DNA from: Lachancea mirantina | Lineage: Eukaryota; Ascomycota; Saccharomycetes; Saccharomycetales; Saccharomycetaceae | Assembly (NCBI GenBank): GCA_900074745.1 | Contig: LT598467.1 | Coordinates: forward strand, 806,001-870,000 | Length of the DNA: 64,000 bases | Direction of reading: 5' to 3' | Shown: positions 20,462 to 30,616 of the stretch, piece by piece | How the letters are laid out: every line of letters starts with the position of its first letter | Numbering within the stretch: position 1 is the first letter of the stretch | Translations under genes and position numbers: made by a program | The notes under the pieces: model-generated | Database searches by the model: none | What the model was told of the DNA's origin: nothing | The model's input: only the letters and a program-made list of their open reading frames with translations

Positions 20462-23400
20462 ATGGGTCTCATCCGAAGAAAGGTGAAAAAGCCGAGACTG
20501 GAACTGAAAGTTCATGTCGTTCAGGCCCGGAATGTCACTATTGAGAAGTCAGGCTGCAATCCGATATGTTTGGTGGCGAGTAACGGGGTGTTCAGCAAGA
20601 CCAGTAAAGCCAAGGACACAGCTTCGCCCGTTTGGCACCAAGAATTGAAGTTGAAACTGCCCAGCCGGGCCAATTCCGGGAATGTGCGAATTGTGATCTA
20701 CGACGTTTTAGCGTCGCCCGCTGCGGGTCCTGGAGCCTCCAGCGACGGCGATTTCGAGTCCCGTAAGTATCTGTACCTCGGAGAAGTGCAGCTTCCGCTT
20801 GTTGAGCTGTTCCGCAAAAAGGACGCCCCGACAAGCTATCGCTTCACAAAAGAGGCCGCGTGGTACCGACTGTACAACAAAAACGCACTGCAGTTTGCGC
20901 ATGTGGATCTGGCCAAGGCCCCTCTGGCGTATTCCGTCGGAGAAATCCAGGTCGGATTCTCGATGGTGTGTTCCAAGGGTTTTTCCGTGTTCAAGGTCTT
21001 CAACGAGTGGCAAACGTCAACTCTCGAGGCAAGCCACCATGCGCGCCTGCTACGTAATCCTGGCGACGCCAGTATGGCTGCCGCTGGGTACCTGAACTCG
21101 CCCGCGTCGCTTGCAAATTCTGGCGACAAAAGTGACTCCTCCGACGAGTTTCCCGAGGGCGTCGATCTCGAGGACCTCATCGAGAACGCAGGCGTCAATG
21201 CGGATGCAGACCTGGATGGGGACGCGAACGAGGCCGCCGATGAATTCGCCGACACCCGCAGCAACTTCAATCTGAGCTCTACCGACTCGGAGCTCGAGGA
21301 TCTTTCCGATATTGAGCTTACAAAAATGGCCACTGCCCTCGACGAATACGAAATTGTTGGCACTTCGTCTAGCTCGGGCTTTTTTGCGGGAAGTTTAGAT
21401 GGCTCGTCGCCTACAGCCGACTCCGAATCTTCCTCTGCTGAGGACGAGGTACACAGTGACGGGTTAGAAAGCGACTACCGGCAGATGGTGAGTCAGAAAA
21501 AGCGAAGAGTCCGCCCTTCTAGACGCCGAGCCCACAAGCGGTCCGATTTTGAGCTTTCAAAGAGGGGCCATGCCATGGGGGTTGTGTTTGTTGATATAAA
21601 TCAGATCACTAGTCTTCCGCGGCTCAAAAACCGATTTTCCAAACAATATTGCATGGATCCCTTCGTCATCATTAGTTTTGGCCGAAGGGTTTTTAAAACC
21701 TCATGGCGGAAAAACACGCTAAGCCCAAGGTATGACGAACGTCTCGCCTTTGAAGTCTTCCCGCATGAGATCAATTTTAGATTTAATTTTAAAGTTGTTG
21801 ATCGAGACTCCTTCTCATACCATGATGATGTTGCAGACGGTTCGTTAACGTGGTCTCAGTTGGAACAGGCGCTTGGTATGGACGGTCTGGACGGCGGTTC
21901 TGATTGGTCGTCTGTTGACATTCCTCTCACTCTTGAAGATAACTCGCTGTCGGTCGAACATACACCGGTATTGCATACGACTTTCAAGTTCATTTCTTAT
22001 AAAACATTGAAAAAACAGTTTTGGCAGAAGGCCCTTAACCATATTACGCCTCGCGATTCCTTTGATTTCACTGAACTGTGTATTCTCATGGAAAGATTGG
22101 GTACTTTCTCGGGTGGAGAGATTGCAGATATTTTCTATCATTTTGGAAGGTCGCCATGGGCTCATGAAGTTGTCAGCAGGGATGAGCTGGTAGAATATCT
22201 ACAAGTTAGCAAAAAATTTGGAGATTTCCGAAAAGTAAGCAGGTGTCCCCTCTGCTTTCACAGATACAAGAAGTCTCGAAATGCAGTAAACTCGAAACTT
22301 GCCCTCGAAAATGATCTCATTACACACTTTGCCATTTGCTCATCTAAGGATAAAAACAAAAAACTTATCAAGCCAGCTTTTGTCTCTTCGGACTTCGCGT
22401 CCAAGCGGTGGTTTTCACGGGTTCTCATCAAGCTGACGTTGGGGAAGTATGCATTGGGCTCTAACAACGCCAATATTCTCGTGCAAGATCGTGATACTGG
22501 CATCGTCCTGGAAGAAAAGATCAGCGCACATGTCAAGTTTGGCATGAGAATCATTTACAATAGCAAGGGGACGGAGTCTAAAAAATTTAAGACTTTGCTT
22601 CGAAACCTTTCTATCAAGCAAGGTAGAAAATTCGACAGCCCAGCGTCTGTGAAGCAAATCGAATCCTTCATAAAATTCCATTCTCTGGATATGTCTGAGT
22701 GCGAGGAAACAGAATATGGAACTTTTAACGAATTCTTTTACCGGAAGTTGAAGCCTGGAAGCAGAAACCCAGAAGCAGACGGCGATCACTATCTGCTGTC
22801 ACCTGCAGATAGCAGATGTGCAGTATTTGCTAGTATAGCTTCTTCTAGAGAAATTTGGATCAAGGGCCGCAGTTTCACAGTCACAAAGCTCACCGGCGGA
22901 CTGCATCCGGAGATGTTCAACGATCGATCGTGTATCTTAGGGGTTTTCCGGTTGGCTCCACAGGACTATCACAGATTTCATTGCCCTTGTGATGCCGTCG
23001 TTGGAGAGCCGCTTTATATCGATGGCGAATACTACACCGTAAATCCCATGGCTGTACGGTCGGAACTTGACGTTTTTGGCGAAAATGTCCGAATGGTCAT
23101 TCCTTTGCACACCAAAAATCTCGGCACCATATTGTTCATTCCAATCGGAGCGATGATGGTCGGTTCCATTGTCCTCACGGTCAAAGCTGGCCAAAAAGTT
23201 TCAGCCGGTGACGAACTAGGCTATTTTAAGTTCGGAGGCTCTACAATTGTGCTTGTCGCATCCAGCCAGCAGGTCGTTTTCGACACAGATCTTTTGAATA
23301 ATTCCAAAGAACGAATTGAAACTTTGGTCAAAGTCGGAATGAGTGTTGGTCATTCACCCATTGTCCGCGAGCACAAGCGAAAACACGTTGAAGTACGCGA

Positions 23401-23587
23401 CAAAGCACAGCTTGATCGTATCAAGAGAACAATCAGCATTTCCGAAGATGTTGCCGAAAGTATGGGCAACGTCACCTGGGAATACCAAGAACTACAGAGA
23501 TTCGCTAATTTCGAAAACACACCCCAGCCATCTCCTCCTTTAACTTCAACGGCATTGCAGGATCAAATGGACTCATTAAGTATTTAA
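20462..23587 (+). CDS. PSD2: Phosphatidylserine decarboxylase, Golgi/endosomal type (Psd2)
   Basis: 1041 residues (about 1138 in S. cerevisiae). Order of domains: a first C2-like domain (about 10-160), an acidic linker, a second C2 domain (about 370-510), an EF-hand-like helical region (about 525-585), a Cys2-His-Cys motif (CPLCFHRY...HFAIC, about 598-622), and the decarboxylase domain (about 720-990). The processing site GGST is at 925-928: chain cleavage before Ser927 would create the pyruvoyl group. The catalytic-region motif RLAPQDYHRFHCPCD is also present. The enzyme makes phosphatidylethanolamine from phosphatidylserine in Golgi or endosomal membranes, parallel to mitochondrial Psd1. 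Order and direction agree with YGR170W. Confidence 0.97.
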   Translation: MGLIRRKVKKPRLELKVHVVQARNVTIEKSGCNPICLVASNGVFSKTSKAKDTASPVWHQELKLKLPSRANSGNVRIVIYDVLASPAAGPGASSDGDFESRKYLYLGEVQLPLVELFRKKDAPTSYRFTKEAAWYRLYNKNALQFAHVDLAKAPLAYSVGEIQVGFSMVCSKGFSVFKVFNEWQTSTLEASHHARLLRNPGDASMAAAGYLNSPASLANSGDKSDSSDEFPEGVDLEDLIENAGVNADADLDGDANEAADEFADTRSNFNLSSTDSELEDLSDIELTKMATALDEYEIVGTSSSSGFFAGSLDGSSPTADSESSSAEDEVHSDGLESDYRQMVSQKKRRVRPSRRRAHKRSDFELSKRGHAMGVVFVDINQITSLPRLKNRFSKQYCMDPFVIISFGRRVFKTSWRKNTLSPRYDERLAFEVFPHEINFRFNFKVVDRDSFSYHDDVADGSLTWSQLEQALGMDGLDGGSDWSSVDIPLTLEDNSLSVEHTPVLHTTFKFISYKTLKKQFWQKALNHITPRDSFDFTELCILMERLGTFSGGEIADIFYHFGRSPWAHEVVSRDELVEYLQVSKKFGDFRKVSRCPLCFHRYKKSRNAVNSKLALENDLITHFAICSSKDKNKKLIKPAFVSSDFASKRWFSRVLIKLTLGKYALGSNNANILVQDRDTGIVLEEKISAHVKFGMRIIYNSKGTESKKFKTLLRNLSIKQGRKFDSPASVKQIESFIKFHSLDMSECEETEYGTFNEFFYRKLKPGSRNPEADGDHYLLSPADSRCAVFASIASSREIWIKGRSFTVTKLTGGLHPEMFNDRSCILGVFRLAPQDYHRFHCPCDAVVGEPLYIDGEYYTVNPMAVRSELDVFGENVRMVIPLHTKNLGTILFIPIGAMMVGSIVLTVKAGQKVSAGDELGYFKFGGSTIVLVASSQQVVFDTDLLNNSKERIETLVKVGMSVGHSPIVREHKRKHVEVRDKAQLDRIKRTISISEDVAESMGNVTWEYQELQRFANFENTPQPSPPLTSTALQDQMDSLSI

Positions 23588-23752
23588 ATACCAAACAAAT
23601 TGCATCAACTGTATATACATGTATCCTTCCGAGCGAGCTTCTTTTTCTTGTCCGTCAACCATTACCAAAAGTTGGTGATCTTGATATATAAGGCCTTTCT
23701 CGAGCATGATTTAAATATCAACACTTTTCCAGGTTAAAGAGGACAATCCGGG

Positions 23753-25230
23753 ATGGACGCAGCTTTGGAGCGATTTAAGTATGTTTACTGATGGCAGAGG
23801 AGAAACTGATTGATTAGTTGTTCGATTGATTGGAGGAGCGATTTTACTAATGCAAGGTGACTATTTTCAGCGCAACAAGACCGACCGATGAGCTGCCAAT
23901 CAAAAGAGTGGAGGGGAAAGTGGGACCCGTTGACGAGACATTCAAGCTCGAAGGTCGAAATAGAGTCTACGAAAGACAGTTTTACTCGATGTATCAATAC
24001 CGCTTAGATACTCTGAGAGAACGAGTGTTGAAGATGTGTTATGCCAAATGGAATGATAATTTTAGACTTTGGGACCGAAAAGTAGTAAGAAAACAGAAAG
24101 TTCTCGATATTCGTGCATCCGAACCTTCGTGGTGCGTGGGGACGATCTATTGTGAAATGAAGTACAAGCCCAATGTTTTGGAAGAAGTTGTGAATGACGT
24201 TTATGGCGCACCAGACCTGACACGAGGCTACACTGACGTTGAAGGCACAGACGAGATTATGCTTGAAGATGAAAGTGGGCGCGTTTTACTGGTAGGTGAA
24301 GTTGTTACTTCTACGCCATTTGTAAGTGGAACAGTGGTCGGAATCTTGGGAATGGAAGCTGAAGCGGGGACATTTCAAGTGGTGGATATTTGCTATCCAG
24401 AACCACTTCCGCAATCGATTATTTCAGAAAACAGAGAATCTCAGAAGATAGCATTCATTTCGGGCTTAAACGTCAAGCCCAACGACCCTCAGTTGTCCTT
24501 GAGGATCCAGCTGCTACAGGATTTTTTGACAGGGGATCTGGGCGCCCGTGAAAATGCCCAAAAAATCGTGCGTCTCGTGATTTGCGGCAATTCTATGAAT
24601 CCAGATACTCAAGAAGATCTTCCTGGCTGTTTAAATGAATTAGGAACCTTTTTCGGGAACGTTTTACGTTCTTTAGCCATCGATTTGATGCCGGGCGAAA
24701 ATGACCCAAGTGATAAAAGTCTTCCGCAACAACCGTTGCATAAGGCACTGTTTTCCGGTGCTTTCAGGAACATGTTCGAAGCAGTAGATCAGGAACTGTT
24801 CGAACCAAGAACTAATCCCACTTGGCTGTCTATTAACGATATTGACATTTTGAGTGTCAGTGGGCAGAACACCGATGATATACTAAGATATGTTCTTCCC
24901 AATCAAAGTTCCTTTCTGGATGAATCAGAAGAGGGTAACAATATGAGAATGCATATGATGCAAGCTTGTCTTAGATGGCAAAACATAGCCCCAACGGCGC
25001 CAGACACTTTGTGGTGCTATCCTTACAAAGATAATGATCCTTTCATACTGAACAAATGGCCCCATGTTTATGTGGTCGGGAATCAACCAAAGTTTCAATG
25101 CAAAGAAACTAATCTGGCTGAAGATGTCAAGGTCAAGGTTATATCGGTACCCGAATTCAGCAAGACAGGTGAGCTTGTTCTTTTCGATACAAAAACTTTC
25201 GAAGTAGAAGTGATGCAAATCAAGGTATGA
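23753..25230 (+). CDS. POL31: DNA polymerase delta small subunit, spliced (Pol31)
   Basis: Two exons: 23753-23778 (26 nt) and 23871-25230, giving 461 residues. Exon 1 encodes MDAALERF plus two bases of an Asn codon completed by exon 2 (NATRPTDE). Exon 2 alone has no good ATG start: an unspliced reading would begin with a GTG inside the intron. The spliced N-terminus resembles S. cerevisiae Pol31 (MDALLTKFN). Highly conserved blocks include SWCVGTIYCEMKYKPNVLEEV, a GAPDLTRGYTD region, EDESGRVLLVG, VGILGMEAEAGTFQVVDICYP, the inactive phosphoesterase core (PGENDPSDKSLPQQPLHK), and WQNIAPTAPDTLWCYPY. Pol31 links the catalytic subunit Pol3 to Pol32 and is also a subunit of polymerase zeta. In S. 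cerevisiae the gene is YJR006W and, as far as I know, intronless; here it sits between PSD2 and MSM1. Confidence 0.95.
23779..23870 (+). other. Spliceosomal intron of POL31
   Basis: 92-nt intron with donor GTATGT (23779-23784), branch point TACTAAT (23845-23851), and acceptor TTTTCAG ending at 23870. Removing it joins the short ATG exon in frame to the conserved body of Pol31. It lies very near the 5' end of the gene, as is usual for yeast introns. Confidence 0.93.
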
Positions 25231-25361
25231 TGGTTTAATGTATGTACACGTTAATGAGCGGTGGCAGGCTTCTGCCTTTTAAAGTGTCAGAGGATCCATG
25301 ACCCAGTGCGAATGCCACCTTATGCATTTAGTCTTGTTAAAAGGAATGCCAGATTCAGCAT

Positions 25362-27083
25362 CTATAAATCTGGCCGCCGGGGGATCCTTGCGAAGGGCAA
25401 TTCTCTGCCCCTTGTGTTTGACTTACAGCCATAAGTACTATCACTCCCAAAGCTTGCGAATGCTATGGTTCTCTTCTCAGGTTCAACGTCTATTCTGTTC
25501 AAAAACTTTGCTGACAGACCGGGAATGATTGGATGACAAAGAACGGCTGAAATTCTGGCGGCCTCAATTGCAGTAAATATGATCAGATCTTGCTCCTCAC
25601 CTGTTTTCGTCCAGGGCTTGGCTATTTGCAAGAAGTTATTCGCTTTGTCAATAAGGTCCCATACGAGCAGAATGGCCCCGCGATAATCAAAATTCGTCAT
25701 TCTCTTAGAATATTCTCCCTTCAATTTTAAAAGACCATTAATTACCATGCCGTAAGCCTTTCGTGCTTCTGCATCACTAATTATCCTCTCAAACTTATCG
25801 AAAGGCTTACTAGCAAAAGTCCTTGAAGCTCGCTCTAAGCTAAATTTTGAACCACAGCATCTGCTTATTAAGTTTCCCCATTTCGAAGCTAGCTTCTCAC
25901 TGGTATTATGAAGCCTTTCCTCGCTGAAATCACAATCACTGCTCAAATGAGAATTTTCCAGAAGAAACAGTCTCAAAATGTCACTCCCATAATGCGATAG
26001 CATCACTTGCGGGTCTACTACGTTTCCCAAAGATTTACTCATCTTGACACCACCTGAAAGCCAATGACCATGAACCATGACTTTTTTCGGCAGCTTGAGT
26101 CCTGCAGCAATGAGAAAACTTGGCCAATATATCACATGAAACCTGCTTATGTCTTTTCCAACAACATGGGTCGTATTTTCCCACCATTTTGCGGGGCAGT
26201 CTGTTGAACTCAATCCGGTGTGTTTCAATTCGACTAAGGTATTGTCTCGAATCGCATCAATGCCACCCAAGGAAGTTAAATAATTGCAGAGTGCGTCAAA
26301 CCAAACGTAAATTTTTTGAGAAGAGTCTTGAGGCACATCTATTCCCCATCTAATCCTTGAAGCTGGCCTAGAAATCGAAAGATCACTCAATGGTGAGCTC
26401 AAAAGCTCTTTTAGGATCTCAGATCGTCTTGATTGGGGTGATATGAAATCAGGACGTTCTTCAACGAGAAAATGAACTAACTGGTCGTAGACAGCAGAGA
26501 GCTTGAAAAAATAATTTATTTCCGATTGGTATATGACTTCATTGTTGGTTTCTGTATTGATAAATTTGCAATTTCCGCTCGTTTGGCCCGGTTCCAGTGG
26601 AGATTTAGTTCCATCCAAGGCCACTTTTACCACTTTAGACGTAGGATAGAATGATTCATCAGAAATTGAGTACCAACCCGCATGTTCTCCTTTGTAAATG
26701 TAACCACGATCCTCACATAGCTTCCACAGCTTTTGCACGTTGTCAATATGATCTTGATCGGTTGTTCTGATAAACCTGCTATATTCAATATCGGCATTTT
26801 GGTCTAACTTGATGAACTCTTTATACAAGACATCAACAAACTGCTTTGGCGATGCAAAATTTTGCGCTTCGCTTGCAGTTTGAATCTTGAGACCATGCTC
26901 ATCGGTTCCGGTGGTCATGAGCGTTTGAAAGCCAACCATTTTCTGCCACCTTCGAGAGGCGTCGCATAACAAACTGGAATACAAATGGCCCAAGTGCGGT
27001 TTGGCATTAGGATAAAAGATAGGAGTAGTAACGTGATGAACTGCTCGACTTAGGCTCGAAGAGAACCTTCGATATGAGCGCAT
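25362..27083 (-). CDS. MSM1: Mitochondrial methionyl-tRNA synthetase
   Basis: 573 residues (about 575 in S. cerevisiae). Class I synthetase signatures are present: the HIGH box appears as HLGH within PIFYPNAKPHLGHLYSSL near the N-terminus, and KMSKS is intact at residues 347-351. TGTDEHG, typical of MetRS, lies between them. The N-terminus (MRSYRRFSSSLSRA) is Arg/Ser-rich without acidic residues, a typical mitochondrial presequence. The enzyme charges tRNA-Met in the mitochondrial matrix. It is convergent with POL31 (131 bp between coding ends) and in tandem with YIP1 on the minus strand, as at YGR171C-YGR172C. Confidence 0.96.
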   Translation of the reverse strand: MRSYRRFSSSLSRAVHHVTTPIFYPNAKPHLGHLYSSLLCDASRRWQKMVGFQTLMTTGTDEHGLKIQTASEAQNFASPKQFVDVLYKEFIKLDQNADIEYSRFIRTTDQDHIDNVQKLWKLCEDRGYIYKGEHAGWYSISDESFYPTSKVVKVALDGTKSPLEPGQTSGNCKFINTETNNEVIYQSEINYFFKLSAVYDQLVHFLVEERPDFISPQSRRSEILKELLSSPLSDLSISRPASRIRWGIDVPQDSSQKIYVWFDALCNYLTSLGGIDAIRDNTLVELKHTGLSSTDCPAKWWENTTHVVGKDISRFHVIYWPSFLIAAGLKLPKKVMVHGHWLSGGVKMSKSLGNVVDPQVMLSHYGSDILRLFLLENSHLSSDCDFSEERLHNTSEKLASKWGNLISRCCGSKFSLERASRTFASKPFDKFERIISDAEARKAYGMVINGLLKLKGEYSKRMTNFDYRGAILLVWDLIDKANNFLQIAKPWTKTGEEQDLIIFTAIEAARISAVLCHPIIPGLSAKFLNRIDVEPEKRTIAFASFGSDSTYGCKSNTRGRELPFARIPRRPDL

Positions 27084-27319
27084 AGTAGGTTTTTGTAATA
27101 CTCGGGTTTTTCTCTTGAAGATGAGCTTTTAAACCCCGTTATGTTACAATTTTTACCAGATCGTTAGACGGCTCATCTCATCAAACCGCCTCAAACAGGT
27201 TGGCCATTAGATTTCTCAGATATCGCAACCTCGGTTGACCGGTCTGCTCTGCGACAGTACTTGTTTTTAATATATACGTGGAACATGGACAAATATATGC
27301 AATTGCATGGGACGATCAA

Positions 27320-28057
27320 TCAAACGAAGATCGCCATCAAGGCGAAAACGCTGTAAAAGATCGAAAGTGGATATGCAATGAGGACACGTGCATTGCTTAG
27401 TTGCAATACAGCTGTGAAGAAACCTGAGGAGGACCAAGTACACCAACACACGAAAAGCAGGCCCAAAACGTAGCCCAGGACGTTGTTTAATGAACAAAAA
27501 ATGCCTACCAGAGACAGAAAGCACAACGGCAAGAAACAGTAACCCAAAATGGAGGCAGTCTTGAGGAATTGTAGGGGCATCACCACAGGGGTTTGTCCTG
27601 GCTGCGCGTTGCCTTCTTCACCCATGAGTCTAAACAAAGTGTGTAGTGATATGGTGCCGAACAAAGCGACTCCGTAAATGTAGCCGAAATGAACTTTCCC
27701 GCCGAGAAGTAGAAACGTTCCGAACAGTAGACAAAATATAAGAGGCCCCGCGAGATCGCTATCGCCTACTATGTCGCTTGGAATGGCACTGAATTTTTGC
27801 ATGGGTTGAAGAACGATTTTGGTCTTGGTAATGATATGACCGAAATTTATGCCTAATTCTTCAAGTAAGGGAAGTTCGTGTGGATACCCTTTGGTGGAAA
27901 AGGCATTCAGTAATCCTGTGGGCAACGGTTCTTGAGGAAATGCTTGAGTGCCAGAACTTGGAGCTTGCGCAAATGACATGGACCCCTGTGGGAATTGAAA
28001 CTCGGACGAAGGCTGGTAAAAGCCATTACCTTTGTTCACAGAGTTGTAGAAGGACAT
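27320..28057 (-). CDS. YIP1: Yip1, Rab-interacting Golgi membrane protein
   Basis: 245 residues from the ATG at 28057 (MSFYNSVNKGNG); S. cerevisiae Yip1 has 248. The N-terminal half is soluble and rich in Pro, Gln and Ser, including the conserved PLLEELGINFGHI motif before the membrane region. The C-terminal half has about five hydrophobic segments (from DLAGPLIFCLLFGTFLLLG to the end), the topology of the Yip1 family. It binds geranylgeranylated Rab GTPases such as Ypt1 and works with Yif1 in ER-to-Golgi vesicle budding. The order MSM1-YIP1-RBG2 is as in S. cerevisiae. Confidence 0.96.
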   Translation of the reverse strand: MSFYNSVNKGNGFYQPSSEFQFPQGSMSFAQAPSSGTQAFPQEPLPTGLLNAFSTKGYPHELPLLEELGINFGHIITKTKIVLQPMQKFSAIPSDIVGDSDLAGPLIFCLLFGTFLLLGGKVHFGYIYGVALFGTISLHTLFRLMGEEGNAQPGQTPVVMPLQFLKTASILGYCFLPLCFLSLVGIFCSLNNVLGYVLGLLFVCWCTWSSSGFFTAVLQLSNARVLIAYPLSIFYSVFALMAIFV

Positions 28058-29293
28058 TTTCAAGCGTGCTTTTCCGTATTGTTCTCTCTTTCTAGTTTCG
28101 TGATACCGTGGAGTTAGATTGATCTTAATGTATCAAAGTTCAATGATCGCATGCGACGTGTTTGAACAAGCAAACGTGAAAAACACGAAAACTGTCAAAA
28201 CGTTGAAACCCCTACTTGGAGTGAACCACATCAATGCTTATTTCTGAAAGTATTAGATTCATTGAGATCAGCTTTGGTAAAGCTTTTGTAGCCTCAATTT
28301 GATCGGTTTCAGTGATGGTCGTGCTATGAAAGATATCGAAGGCCGCTGAAGACGAAGGCTGAATTCTTTGTCACGGTGTGGAAAGAGGACAATTTTCGAC
28401 AAGTCGTTAGACTTTGCCAATTCTGCTTCAAAGTTGAAGCTGCTTAGCATGTTCTAAAAAACGGCATAAGAATCTCGAAAAGGCACAATCTATTGAAAAT
28501 GGGTCCTCTGAAACATTGTATCCTTTCGCTCTTGGCCCCAATTTCTCACACTCAAGGGGAAATGTTAATTGCTATTCCAGATTCCTATTATTGACCATGA
28601 CGCTTGCAACGCATTCTTGAAAACCTTGGATCAATCTCAATTCATCCGCTCCTGGATCCCTACCATAATGCTACAAACCCTGATCATTGCCGCGGAAATT
28701 CCGCTCTGGCTCTCTTTAGTACCTCGAACAAACCTTACCTTTTCCCAGCCACTCTCAGTCTCCCTCGTTTGGCTCGGCGGCTAATTCGCAAAATCGCACT
28801 CAATCCCATGTCGAATGCCTCCAGCCAATTTAAAGCACCTACCTCGTAAAACAGATCTCGATGAAAACAGCCATACGCCTTTTTTTGAGCTTTTGGCGAC
28901 TTTAGTGGCAGCACTTTCCATTCCTAGCATGTTTTCTTGATGCAACTCGAACCACAGCTTTTCGGGCGCTAAGTCTCCTCAAACTCCTCGAAGCCTTTCC
29001 AACTGTTCTCAAAAACCTTAAACTTACAAAACTAACGATAAAGCGACCCTCGATAGGTAAAACTGGCGCATCTGAGAGGATAAACTGTTGTGAACTGGCG
29101 GTTCCTCTTATATATCATTTTTCCTTGAAGTTCGTACAAACGGATAATCGATCTCTCTAAAACCAAAATTTTTGGCCAGACTCCAATACCATCTCATCTC
29201 TTCATCAAGTTTCCATAGAAAACATCACCTGGGTCAAAGTAGAGAACCATTTTCAGGTATTGAAGGTAGTATAATCGTCAAACAGCTTTAAAA
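28058..29293. other. 1.24 kb divergent YIP1/RBG2 intergenic region
   Basis: A large gap between divergent starts. Small overlapping ORFs (28268-28450 minus; 28569-28784 and 28604-28849 plus) show no family resemblance and are probably chance. A TATATA run occurs near 29109-29114, about 180 bp before RBG2. No tRNA or intron signals were found; a small non-coding RNA cannot be excluded. Confidence 0.5.
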
Positions 29294-30403
29294 ATGGGAA
29301 TCCTTGAAAAAATTAAAGCCATTGAGGAGGAAATGGCCAGGACGCAGAAAAATAAGGCCACGGAATACCATCTTGGTCTTTTGAAGGGTAAGCTAGCACG
29401 GTTTAGACAACAGTTGCTAGCGGACGAAGCTGCTGCTTCTGGTCCAAGTGGAGGCTCAGGGTTTGAAGTCGCGAAATCGGGTGACGCTCGTGTGGTGTTA
29501 ATTGGATACCCCTCTGTCGGAAAATCATCACTTCTGGGTAAAGTGACGAGCACCAAGTCAGAAATCGCACACTACGCTTTCACGACGCTGACGTCTGTTC
29601 CTGGGGTTTTGAAATATCAAGGCGCGGAGGTCCAAATAGTGGATTTACCCGGTATCATTTATGGTGCTTCGCAAGGCAAAGGACGTGGTAGGCAAGTCGT
29701 TGCGACAGCGCGGACTGCAGACTTGATTTTGATGGTCCTGGACGCTACAAAGGGTAAGCATCAGCGGGAATCGTTGGAAAAGGAATTGGAAGCAGTGGGG
29801 ATCCGTTTGAACAAAGAAAAACCCAACATTTACTACAAGAAAAAGGAAACTGGAGGTGTGAAGATAACGTTCACGTCGCCGTCGAGGACCAACCTCACGG
29901 AGGAGGCGATAAAGCTGTTGCTGAAGGATTACAAAATACACAACGCAGAAGTGTTGGTGCGCGACGACAAGTGCACGATTGACGATTTCATCGACATTCT
30001 GAATGACCAGCATTGCAACTACATCAAGTGCCTGTACGCTTACAACAAGATCGACTCGGTGTCGCTCGAAGAAGTGGACAAGCTTGCACGTGAGCCCAAT
30101 ACGGTGGTGATGTCGTGCGAAATGGACTTGGGGCTCGACGATCTTGTCGAAGAGATCTGGTACCAGTTGAACCTGAGCCGGGTGTTCACAAAGAAGCGCG
30201 GTGTGAGACCCGATTTCTCGGATCCGCTTGTGGTGCGAAACAACTCAACGGTAGGAGACCTGTGTCACTCGGTTCACCGGGATTTCAAGGACAAATTCAA
30301 ATACGCATTGGTGTGGGGGTCGTCTGCCAAACACTCGCCGCAGAAATGTGGGTTGTCGCACAAGATCCACGACGAGGACGTGGTGAGTTTGTTCACGAAA
30401 TGA
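29294..30403 (+). CDS. RBG2: DRG-family GTPase Rbg2
   Basis: 369 residues, the usual length. GTPase motifs: P-loop GYPSVGKSS (71-79), the switch region with [13 protein letters not shown] (117-120), and NKID in the second half, with the HTH insert typical of the DRG/Obg subgroup. The C-terminal 75 residues form a TGS domain ([21 protein letters not shown] to the end). Rbg2 pairs with Gir2, while its paralogue Rbg1 pairs with Tma46 (also in this window); these complexes associate with translating ribosomes and relieve stalling. It matches YGR173W. The next S. cerevisiae gene, CBP4, is not here: synteny breaks just after RBG2. Confidence 0.97.
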   Translation: MGILEKIKAIEEEMARTQKNKATEYHLGLLKGKLARFRQQLLADEAAASGPSGGSGFEVAKSGDARVVLIGYPSVGKSSLLGKVTSTKSEIAHYAFTTLTSVPGVLKYQGAEVQIVDLPGIIYGASQGKGRGRQVVATARTADLILMVLDATKGKHQRESLEKELEAVGIRLNKEKPNIYYKKKETGGVKITFTSPSRTNLTEEAIKLLLKDYKIHNAEVLVRDDKCTIDDFIDILNDQHCNYIKCLYAYNKIDSVSLEEVDKLAREPNTVVMSCEMDLGLDDLVEEIWYQLNLSRVFTKKRGVRPDFSDPLVVRNNSTVGDLCHSVHRDFKDKFKYALVWGSSAKHSPQKCGLSHKIHDEDVVSLFTK

Positions 30404-30500
30404 GGGGCAAGAGCGTGTGTAAATAGCGAGAAACATAGTTAAAAGACGAGAAACCTATTTCTGACCGGAAGGCGCTTGGAATCCAAATTCCAAAAAAGAT

Positions 30501-30616
30501 GGTTGCTAAGAGATTCGAACTCTTGCATCTTACGATACCTGAGTGTTCCACTGTTAAACAGCGTTAAGAAGTAAACTTCTTGAATCAGGCGCCTTAGACC
30601 GCTCGGCCAAACAACC
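30501..30616 (-). tRNA. tRNA-Leu(CAA) with intron
   Basis: A complete type II tRNA: 5' exon 30579-30616 (38 nt), intron 30545-30578 (34 nt) placed one base after the anticodon CAA, and 3' exon 30501-30544. It has the GGTTGTTTGGCCGAG start, the D-arm/A-box GGCCGAGCGG, the B-box GAGTTCGAATC, and an acceptor stem closed by TAGCAACC. The exons agree with the S. cerevisiae tRNA-Leu(CAA) as I remember it, including the presence of an intron. A run of six T on the minus strand at 30492-30497, four bases past the 3' end, is the Pol III terminator. Confidence 0.97.
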
